From Halomonas chromatireducens (GTDB lineage Bacteria > Pseudomonadota > Gammaproteobacteria > Pseudomonadales > Halomonadaceae), in assembly GCF_001545155.1 (NCBI RefSeq), contig NZ_CP014226.1, positions 275,467-339,466 of the forward strand: DNA of 64,000 bases, read 5' to 3'. Positions 56,150 through 62,796 of this stretch are shown here, piece by piece. Every line of letters begins with the position of its first letter. Position 1 is the first letter of the stretch. A model generated the notes under the pieces. That model did no database searches. It was not told the DNA's origin and was given only the letters and a program-made list of their open reading frames with translations. The position numbers and the translations under genes are program-made.

Positions 56150-57294
56150 GCCATTGCCAGTTGCCTGCCTTCCTTGAGTGCAGGAAAGGCGGCAGTGACC
56201 ATTGCCACCAGTGCCGAGGGGTCGTGCCACAGCGCGTCGGTGGCGGGGAGGCCAAGCTCGGCATCGTAGCGGGCGATGGCCGCCGTGACCTCCGCCCGGG
56301 TCATGTCCTCATGATTGATGGTGATGCCAATGACCCTGGTCTTGCCGAACCGTTCGATGAGCTCGACCTCCGATAAGGGGGAGGGCATGCGCACCTGCGG
56401 GTAGTCGCTGAGCATTTGGCGGGCCGGCGCATGCTGCATGATCACGGCCTGTGGCCGGCTGGCGCGCAACACCACCGTCGAGCTCAGGTAGGCGGGGTGA
56501 CTGAGGGCACCCTGGCCCTCGATCACGATGACGGCAGGGTGCTCGCTTTCATAGGCGGCGAGCACCGCCCCTTCCAGCTCGCCGACACCGAACTGAGCGG
56601 GGATGGCATCGAGTGCGACGCCATAGGCGGCGCCTTGCATCAGGCCGGTCTGCCCCGTCCCTACCATCACGGTGTGAATCCCGGCATCGTTGAGTGCCTG
56701 GGTGAGCAGCGTCGAGGTGGTGCGCTTGCCGATCGCGCCATCGGTGCCGAGTATGGCGATGCGTACGCAATCGACGCTGTCGATCGCACCATCGAACATG
56801 CGCAGATGCTTGGTGGGGCGAGGCCGGCGGATATCATGCAGCGCAACACCGCTGGCGAGTGCGGCCGCCGAGATTTCCGGGTCGTCCGCGAGGAACTCGT
56901 GCAGGCCGGATACCACGCCGACACCAGCCGCCACGGCCGCCAGCACCACCGCGCGGTCCGCCTCGGACATGAGCCCCGACAGCGGGGCAAGCCCGAAGAT
57001 GAGCACGTCGGGAAGGCTATCGGCCGCTGTGAGCGCCGCCGACAGATCGGCCACGATGGGAATGCCTGCCGCCGCCTCGCCCAGGGCGGAGCCCGCGTCT
57101 TCGCCGGTCAGGGTGCTGTCGATGACGGAAAGGATGCGATACCGCTCACTGCTGCGCACCAAGCCGTTGGCTGTCTTGCCATCTATGCGCGTGAAGTTAT
57201 TTTCGCAGTACACAACGGCCGATTGACGGGCATCATCAGGGGGAGTGGCGGAGCCGAGGATGGCTTGAAGGGAGTCAGGAAGCATGAATCGCAA
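56146..57294 (-). CDS. DUF1611 protein (DgcN-like, tentative)
   Basis: A 382-residue protein of the DUF1611 family. A P-loop-like motif, ILGTDGAIGKRTTSTLLTQAL, lies near residue 185. The C-terminal half has VIEGQGALSHPAYLSS and VIGITINHEDMTRAE. DUF1611 members include DgcN, described as a D-glutamate N-acetyltransferase that works with the enolase-superfamily DgcA. Here the partner is instead an amino-acid racemase with a four-base overlap. The actual substrate is unknown. Confidence 0.82.
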   Translation of the reverse strand: MRFMLPDSLQAILGSATPPDDARQSAVVYCENNFTRIDGKTANGLVRSSERYRILSVIDSTLTGEDAGSALGEAAAGIPIVADLSAALTAADSLPDVLIFGLAPLSGLMSEADRAVVLAAVAAGVGVVSGLHEFLADDPEISAAALASGVALHDIRRPRPTKHLRMFDGAIDSVDCVRIAILGTDGAIGKRTTSTLLTQALNDAGIHTVMVGTGQTGLMQGAAYGVALDAIPAQFGVGELEGAVLAAYESEHPAVIVIEGQGALSHPAYLSSTVVLRASRPQAVIMQHAPARQMLSDYPQVRMPSPLSEVELIERFGKTRVIGITINHEDMTRAEVTAAIARYDAELGLPATDALWHDPSALVAMVTAAFPALKEGRQLAMA

Positions 57295-57469
57295 ACCTCA
57301 GGTCTGGACCCAGAGGAGGCGACAGGAAGGTCCCGGCCGAGACGGCCGACAGTCAACGAGAGGTCTCCACCAAGATCAGTGGATGTACCTCAGCATACGC
57401 AGATCGGGGGCCGGCGTATGTTCGTCAGCGTACAAAGGCCGGGCTCAGGGGATTAAGGCGGGGGCTGAA

Positions 57470-57488
57470 GGCCCCGCCATGCGGGGCC
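57470..57488 (-). terminator. GC-rich hairpin downstream of SnoaL-like gene
   Basis: GGCCCCGC (57470-57477), CAT, GCGGGGCC (57481-57488): a perfect 8-bp stem 29 bases beyond the stop of the SnoaL-like gene on the minus strand. On that strand it is followed by TTCAGCC, so the T-run is weak. Confidence 0.55.
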
Positions 57489-57516
57489 AGGCTTTCAGAG
57501 ACCTGAAGTGTAGGGA

Positions 57517-58068
57517 TCAGTGTTGCGGAGAGTAGGGAAGCGATGAGTGGTGAAGCCTGATGCGCAGGTCACCATCCTCGTCCTGGAAATAGCCAAAGGT
57601 GTATTCCACTTTGACCTCTTCTCCGGAGTCGACCTCGGTAAAGTAGTAGTTGCCCATGGCAATGGCAGAGTCCTCATCGAGAATGATGCCGTGGTTCTCG
57701 AAGCGTACGTTGCTCCAGGGCTGGATGGCGAAGCCGCCATCCTCCGAGATGGCTCCCGTCACGAAATAAGACAATACCTCTTCCTTGGTTGAGCGGAACT
57801 GCAATTCCGACGCCTTGGTGGGCTTGAAAAGCACGGTTCCCTGGTCATAGCCGTAAAGGGTGTCGACGACCTCCTCCGCCAGTGCTTCGTAGTCCTCCTG
57901 CGAGGTATACGCCTCGCCGATGGCGACGATGGCTTCGCCCCAGGTCTGCTGGGCCTGAACGACATCCGCTTCGGTAATCTGTGCGCTTTGGCCGGCAGTT
58001 GCCTGGCCTGCACCGATAAGGACGAAGCTTGATATTGCCAGCGCAGTCAGCGTTTTTCTCATGCTCAT
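57517..58068 (-). CDS. Exported SnoaL/NTF2-like protein
   Basis: A 183-residue exported protein with a signal peptide (LTALAISSFVLIGAGQATA, cleavage near residue 24). The mature part has an NTF2/SnoaL-like fold: ADVVQAQQTWGEAIVAIGEAYTSQEDYEALAEEVVDTLYGY, then WSNVRFENHGIILDEDSAIAMGNYYFTE and RIRLHHSSLPYS. Close relatives are sometimes mislabelled phosphoribosyl-AMP cyclohydrolase, for which there is no sequence support here. ATG 58068 has GGAG five bases upstream. No function is known. Confidence 0.75.
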   Translation of the reverse strand: MSMRKTLTALAISSFVLIGAGQATAGQSAQITEADVVQAQQTWGEAIVAIGEAYTSQEDYEALAEEVVDTLYGYDQGTVLFKPTKASELQFRSTKEEVLSYFVTGAISEDGGFAIQPWSNVRFENHGIILDEDSAIAMGNYYFTEVDSGEEVKVEYTFGYFQDEDGDLRIRLHHSSLPYSPQH

Positions 58069-58369
58069 TTTCTCTCCATGAAAAGCGGGTTCGTGGGGGA
58101 GTGTCCCGCCGACCATCCTATTTGTCGTGATGCATGATTCCATTTGCTTTTGAACTCATGCGTCACTGTGTTGCACATGGCGCACATCGTTTCCACCGAA
58201 CCTCGCCGGGCACTAATTGGCACTTCCTTGCATGCGTGGGAGACGCCATGAACGCTCGCCGAGCCCCCGTTCGTTATCGTCTGTGTGGGGCTCGGGGGCG
58301 CGTCATGCTTGACCGCGGCTGCATCCGGCCCAGCATGCACTGGTCAGTTCCCTGACGAGGTCCAGTGGC
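58069..58369. other. Intergenic region between SnoaL-like gene and bacterioferritin gene
   Basis: A 301-base gap. It includes the leader of the SnoaL-like gene and a stretch open on the + strand (58134-58355) with an amino-acid composition and lack of ribosome-binding site that do not suggest a real gene. I see no RNA gene or repeat. Confidence 0.5.
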
Positions 58370-58837
58370 TCACATCTGGGAGAGCAGGTAGTTCGGCTTG
58401 CCCAGCATCTTGATCAGCCGCAGCTGCTGCTCCAGCCAGTAGGCGTGATCCTCCTCGGTGTCGGCCAGCAGCCCCAGCAGTACGTCGCGTGTCTGAAAGT
58501 CTCGCTCCTGCTCGCACAGCGCGATGGCTTCCTTCAGGGCATCGCCCACTTCGTACTCGAGCTGGAGGTCGTTGCCCAGCATTTCCTCCACGTCCTGGCC
58601 GACGCGAACCGGGGTACGGGTATGCATATCGGGCTTGCCTTCAAGGAACAGGATGCGCTCGATAAGCTGCTTGGCATGCCCCTTTTCATCGTCGAATTCA
58701 TGGGCGATTCGCTCATGGAGCTTGCCAAGCCCCCAGTCGGCATACATCTCGGAGTGGATGAAGTACTGGTCCATGGCGGCGAGTTCTGCCGCCAGCAGGC
58801 CATTCAGGGCATCGATGATGTTCTGCTTGCCTTTCAT
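58370..58837 (-). CDS. bfr: Bacterioferritin, haem-ligand Met replaced
   Basis: A 155-residue ferritin-like subunit of a 24-mer iron-storage shell. The di-iron site is complete: Glu18 (LLAAELAAMDQYF), Glu51 and His54 (DDEKGHAKQL), Glu94 (LQLEYEVGD), and Glu128/His131 (TEEDHAYWL). The usual haem-axial Met52 is Lys52 (EKGH in place of EMKH), so this subunit should not bind haem on its own. Such subunits occur as one partner in two-subunit bacterioferritins. ATG 58837 has AGGA upstream. A good sigma70-like promoter precedes it. Confidence 0.9.
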   Translation of the reverse strand: MKGKQNIIDALNGLLAAELAAMDQYFIHSEMYADWGLGKLHERIAHEFDDEKGHAKQLIERILFLEGKPDMHTRTPVRVGQDVEEMLGNDLQLEYEVGDALKEAIALCEQERDFQTRDVLLGLLADTEEDHAYWLEQQLRLIKMLGKPNYLLSQM

Positions 58838-58874
58838 GCGAATCCTTTTTTCGTCGTGCAGGGGTATCCGATCC

Positions 58875-58903
58875 ATCCTAGGGTTAATTGAGAAATTGGT
58901 CAA
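58875..58903 (-). promoter_or_regulatory. Sigma70-like promoter of bfr with overlapping palindrome
   Basis: On the minus strand TTGACC (58898-58903), a 17-base spacer, and TAGGAT (58875-58880) make a good promoter, predicting a start near 58868 and a leader of about 31 bases. A perfect palindrome AAATTG-GT-CAATTT (58893-58906) overlaps the -35 box and could be a repressor site. It is not an obvious Fur box. Confidence 0.6.
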
Positions 58904-59069
58904 TTTTCCTTTGAATTCAGTTGTTTGGTATTGCCTTTGCGTGCGATTTGCATTTGATTTACATCGCTCGCATGGGTCGTCGCCATGGATGACGAGCTTC
59001 CACTGAAGCGGTGCGCAGCAAAACAGTCAGCGTGCCGTCTGGCTGGTTGCCGAAATTGGCCGACAAGGG

Positions 59070-59933
59070 TCAGGAAGAAGCGCCGAAGGGGGCTAGTTCC
59101 GCCAGCAGCGGCTCACCTGCCAGGGCTTGCTGCAGTCGGGTTACGAGGATATCCACGATGGCGTCATTCTCACCCACCAAGCGGGTGGTGGTGACGCGCA
59201 GGTCGGGGGACCGGGTCATTGCCTGTTCGCAGATCTCGGCAATATCGCCCCCTTCGCCGGCGTGGCGCCCGGGGGAAAGGAACAGCATGGACAGGATAAC
59301 GTCGCCGTGGGCCATGGGGGGAGAGGCGAGCAGGTCGACCAGCAGTGGCTCGTTGAAGCGATAGGCATCTCCCTGGCGGCGTTCCATGGAGGCGAAGGTG
59401 ACGCAGCTGGCCTCATCGGCAAGCAGCACGCTGAGCTGCCCTGCAAGGTAGTTGCGCACCGCCGTCACCTCCGGGAGCGGACTGCCGTGATCCACCAGTA
59501 CCACCTTCGGCTGCGATAGCCCCGCCATGCGTTCGCGAACGTTCTCCGCCAGCAGCTGTACCAGGCGCAGATCCACTGGCGCCTGGCTGTCCACCAGCGG
59601 CAGGGCTACCTTGACGCCGAGCTGCGGGTAGCTGGCTTGAACCTCGGATAGGCGCTCGGGCAGGTAATGAGTCAGCGCCTGGCTGGGGCCGAAGAAGAAC
59701 GGCAGGATGAGCAGCTCGGTCACCCCCCGCGCGGCTTCTCGTTCCGCCAGGGGGCCCAGGGTCACGGCCTTGTGACCATCGAGTTTCTCGGGGGAAATCT
59801 TGTTGGAATGCAGCAGCGAGGTAGCCTCCACTGCTTCGCCAGTGGCCTGGCTCAGGGCATGTGCCAGGCGGCGCAGGTTGAGCGTGGCCTGGGGGCGCAG
59901 GGAACCGTTGTCGACGAGCAGAATCTTTCGCAT
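59070..59933 (-). CDS. CbiX-type sirohydrochlorin chelatase-like protein
   Basis: A 287-residue two-domain class-II chelatase homologue. The C-terminal half has the canonical VVLVDHGSPLPEV and, later, LFLSPGRHAGEGGDI, with both metal-binding His. In the N-terminal half the equivalent first motif is ILLVDNGSLRP, with Asn for His, and the second is PFFFGPSQALTHYL. Only the C-terminal half therefore looks catalytically complete. Family members insert Co2+, Ni2+ or Fe2+ into sirohydrochlorin. ATG 59933 precedes the conserved start; the longer frame to 59975 does not. There are no other tetrapyrrole genes nearby. Confidence 0.8.
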   Translation of the reverse strand: MRKILLVDNGSLRPQATLNLRRLAHALSQATGEAVEATSLLHSNKISPEKLDGHKAVTLGPLAEREAARGVTELLILPFFFGPSQALTHYLPERLSEVQASYPQLGVKVALPLVDSQAPVDLRLVQLLAENVRERMAGLSQPKVVLVDHGSPLPEVTAVRNYLAGQLSVLLADEASCVTFASMERRQGDAYRFNEPLLVDLLASPPMAHGDVILSMLFLSPGRHAGEGGDIAEICEQAMTRSPDLRVTTTRLVGENDAIVDILVTRLQQALAGEPLLAELAPFGASS

Positions 59934-60137
59934 GAAAGCCTCAGGACTGGCGCAAGGCGGGGTGCCGCTGCGCATGGCGGTAGGACTTATCTCACTACCC
60001 GGCGGGACAGTGGGTCAAGTGGACCATTTTTACCAAGGTCGGCTCGCATCATTATTCTGCTCATCATGCGAACCAAATGACAGGCTTAAACGGTGTGACA
60101 AGCCCTTGAAGGCGCACGGAAAGGCCACCTGGCTCGG

Positions 60138-60662
60138 TCACGTCGTGTGCAGCAACCGTGCGTCGCGCCTCAGGCGCAGCATCGTGACGACATTGGTCAG
60201 GAAGATCAGGCTTTCTGCAATCGTTCCGCCGATGGAGCCCGCCAGCACGTTGCTGGCGACCCAGCAGAGCGCCGCTGCGGCTAGGGTGATACGCATGGGA
60301 ATACCGCTCAGCATGAACATGCCGTAGGTCCCCAAAAGACCGGCAGCCAGGGCCGGGATATCCCGCGGCCCGCTCCAGGTCAGCGCGGCCACCACCAAGG
60401 TGGCAAGCAGCATGCCGAGCATTAGGAGGAGGTTGCGCCGGAAGCGGCGCACCAGGGCGATGCGCAGCACGATCAGCGCCGAGATCCCGGCGGCGACCCA
60501 GCTTTCGAACAGTGCGAACTGCACGGCGAAGGCGATATTCGCAAACAGAAGCAGCACGAACAGCCGATCATCGCGCTTGCTGGCGAAGGCCACCAGGCAC
60601 AGTGCCAGAGCGATCAGGCTGACACCCTGACCCAGCAGCCATCTCAGGCCGATCTCTTCCAT
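60138..60662 (-). CDS. YgjV-like inner-membrane protein
   Basis: A 174-residue polytopic protein with five or six hydrophobic segments (WLLGQGVSLIALALCLVAFAS, LFVLLLFANIAFAVQFALF, AGISALIVLRIALVRRF, LLLMLGMLLATLVVAALTW, ITLAAAALCWVASNVLAG). It matches the YgjV family, of unknown function. ATG 60662 is used; it has no good ribosome-binding site, and a TTG at 60683 is in frame. It is divergent from nfsA. Confidence 0.75.
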   Translation of the reverse strand: MEEIGLRWLLGQGVSLIALALCLVAFASKRDDRLFVLLLFANIAFAVQFALFESWVAAGISALIVLRIALVRRFRRNLLLMLGMLLATLVVAALTWSGPRDIPALAAGLLGTYGMFMLSGIPMRITLAAAALCWVASNVLAGSIGGTIAESLIFLTNVVTMLRLRRDARLLHTT

Positions 60663-60829
60663 GCAGGAGTACGCTCTTGGCAATGGGTGGGGAAGTTCGC
60701 CACGCTAACACGCTGTCTGCGCGGGAGGCACGCCTACCTGCTTCCTCCATGGTGGCGCAACGATGTAATGGGCCGCAGAATGAAAGATACTAAGCAGGTT
60801 AACTATCGACACGCATTCCGCGAGGCGAC

Positions 60830-61561
60830 ATGAATTCCACCATCGAACTGCTGAAATCCCACCGCTCGATTCGCAAATTCACAGACCAGAAAGTGCCGCA
60901 CGAACTGCTTCTCGAACTGATTCGTGCCGGCCAGGCCGCTGCAACGTCCAACCACGTTCAGGCCTACACCGTCATTCACGTGAAGAACCCGGCCAACCGC
61001 GAGCAGATCGCCGAGCTGGCCGGCGGCCAGACTTACGTTGCTACCGCCTCCGATTTCCTGGTGTTTTGTGCCGACATGAAGCGGCCCACCGAGGCTGCCG
61101 AGCGAATCGGCGCCAACGTCGTGCGCGGCATGACCGAGCAACTGCTGGTGGCCAGCGTGGATACCGCATTGATGGCCCAGAATGTTGTCATTGCCGCGGA
61201 GTCCGAGGGGCTCGGTATCTGCTATATCGGTGGTATTCGCAACAACCCCCAGGCCGTGAGTGACTTGCTGCGCCTGCCGGAACACGTCTACCCGGTGTTT
61301 GGCCTGTGCCTTGGTTACCCGGCCCATGAGCCTGACGTAAAGCCGCGCCTGCCGGTGGAAGCGGTCCTCAAGGAGGACTACTACACCGACGACAGTGAGC
61401 TGGTGGCGGTTTTCGATGACGCCATGCAGACCTACTACGGCCAGCGCAAGGGCGGAAACAAGGACACCAACTGGTCAAAGAATCTGACCCCGTTGTTCGA
61501 CAGCAAGCTGCGTGCCCATATGCGTGAATTTCTGACCAAGCGTGGTTTCGGGATGAAGTGA
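60830..61561 (+). CDS. nfsA: Oxygen-insensitive NADPH nitroreductase
   Basis: A 243-residue FMN nitroreductase: STIELLKSHRSIRKFTDQKVP, AGQAAATSNHVQAYTVIHV for the FMN phosphate, and GLGICYIGGIRNNPQAVSDLLRLPEHVYPVFGLCLGYP. The C-terminal YYGQRKGGNKDTNWSKNLTPLFDSKLRAHMREFL is the NfsA signature. NfsA catalyses two-electron reduction of nitroaromatics and quinones. GAGG lies four bases before the ATG. The stop overlaps the next start by four bases. Confidence 0.93.
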   Translation: MNSTIELLKSHRSIRKFTDQKVPHELLLELIRAGQAAATSNHVQAYTVIHVKNPANREQIAELAGGQTYVATASDFLVFCADMKRPTEAAERIGANVVRGMTEQLLVASVDTALMAQNVVIAAESEGLGICYIGGIRNNPQAVSDLLRLPEHVYPVFGLCLGYPAHEPDVKPRLPVEAVLKEDYYTDDSELVAVFDDAMQTYYGQRKGGNKDTNWSKNLTPLFDSKLRAHMREFLTKRGFGMK

Positions 61562-62046
61562 AAGCTTCCATCATTACCGAGCTGCCGATCGGCGTCATCA
61601 GTGATACCCACGGGCTGCTGCGCCCTGAGGCACTGACGATGCTGGAAGGCTGCGAGCTTATCCTGCATCTGGGCGACGTGGGCAGCCGGGACGAGGACGC
61701 AGCCATCCTCGAGCGGCTGGCGGAGTTGGCACCCGTGGCGGCGGCGCGCGGCAATATCGACACCGCGTCCTGGGCCGAGGCGCTGCCGCTGACGCTGGAT
61801 CTCGCCGTCAACGGCTGGCGCCTGCATCTGGTGCATATCCTGCGGAACTTCGATCCCGCCACTTCGTGCGATGCCGTGCTTCATGGCCACTCCCACAAGC
61901 CGCGTCACGAATGGCAGGGGGGCCACCTGCTGTTCAATCCCGGTGCGGCTGGCAAGCGCCGCTTTCGCCTGCCTATCACCCTGGGCAAGCTCTGGGCCGA
62001 CGAGCGTGGCCTGCGCGGTGCCATTCTGCATCTGCCGCTTTGCTAA
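61558..62046 (+). CDS. YfcE/MJ0936-type metallophosphoesterase
   Basis: A 162-residue calcineurin-like phosphoesterase with all family motifs: GVISDTHGLL (DxH), ILHLGDVGSRDE (GD), AARGNIDTA (GN), LVHILR and LHGHSHKPRHE (GHSH). It opens with GTG overlapping the nfsA stop, so the two are translationally coupled. Substrate is unknown; relatives act on phosphodiesters in vitro. A decayed copy of its 3' end lies at 41005-41070. Confidence 0.9.
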   Translation: MKASIITELPIGVISDTHGLLRPEALTMLEGCELILHLGDVGSRDEDAAILERLAELAPVAAARGNIDTASWAEALPLTLDLAVNGWRLHLVHILRNFDPATSCDAVLHGHSHKPRHEWQGGHLLFNPGAAGKRRFRLPITLGKLWADERGLRGAILHLPLC

Positions 62047-62255
62047 GCTCTGGCACCTGGGTAAATCGCTTTCCGCAATAATGTCCAAGCCTTCGCCTGG
62101 GGCTGGGCCTAAGCTATGCCATAGTGGCGTTCAAAGGAGGCCTCGAGCTGAGCGGAAGGCCAAAGGCGATGATAGAGACCCCACTGGCATCGGGCGGGCT
62201 TTGAGGTCTCAGCCACACCTACTCACCAGAACGTCCAGGCTCCTCACGATCACAG

Positions 62256-62375
62256 TCATAGCGCTCCATGGTGCTTGCGGCAGTCGATACAGTGACAAAT
62301 GCCGACCCGGTACGGGCGCCCCGTCGCCACGATACTCACGTTGCCGCAAAGGCAACCGCCCGTGAATCGGTTCAT
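62256..62375 (-). pseudogene. Truncated GFA-family gene (N-terminal fragment)
   Basis: The minus strand opens at ATG 62375, with GAGGAG seven bases upstream, and reads GGCLCGN, then a basic loop, and CHCIDCRKHHGAL. A TGA then stops it after 39 residues. This is the zinc-binding start of the glutathione-dependent formaldehyde-activating (GFA) family, whose proteins are normally about 120-190 residues. The rest of the domain is missing in all frames downstream, so the gene is truncated. Confidence 0.7.
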
Positions 62376-62579
62376 ACAGTGTCTCCTCGAACATGGCCTC
62401 GCCAACGCAGATAACCCACTGAAAGGGAACGGCTCCTTTCATGATCCTGCACATGCTGCCAACCGGGTTCCCTGGAAATGCAGCAGGTAACATCCGGATG
62501 CCTATGTGTGCCGTCGTACAGATGGGCGGAACACGCAGAACTAGAATGAACAGACCTGACAAGGAGGCGGAAGGATCCC

Positions 62580-62675
62580 ATGCCGGCTCGCCTTATTGAT
62601 CCTTTCAATGAGTCATCGTTGTTCAGCAAGTACCACTCCCTCTTCCTGGTCAGAACCACCTCCCAATACAGCTAG
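62580..62675 (+). pseudogene. Possible acyltransferase N-terminal relic
   Basis: A 31-codon frame with AAGG five bases before its ATG. The translation contains LIDPFNESSLFSKYHSLFLV and RTTSQYS before the TAG. The FSKYHSLFLVRTTSQ part resembles the N-terminus of PEP-CTERM-associated acyltransferases (F-x-x-Y-F, T-x-x-Q), as encoded at 20084-20941, but the match is short. It could equally be a small gene of unknown kind. Confidence 0.3.
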
Positions 62676-62796
62676 CGACTGGCTAGCCTGCCGGGAATTA
62701 CTCGACCACCTACGGCGTGAAGATAGCCGCGTGGGCACCGTTGATTACAGATAACCGCCATCATGCCCGGGCAGTGCCTGAGTCAGGAGAATCGAT

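Larger units (their letters stand above)
62047..62796. other. 750-base region with gene remnants
   Basis: No intact gene of normal size lies here. It contains a truncated GFA gene (62256-62375, minus strand), a mini-frame that may be an acyltransferase relic (62580-62675, plus strand), and the upstream region of the repeat protein gene. The segment 62047-62255 shows nothing I recognise. Confidence 0.6.

Noticed and set aside
58134..58355. 73-codon + strand frame before bfr
   Set aside because: No ribosome-binding site, unusual Cys/His/Arg composition and no recognisable similarity.
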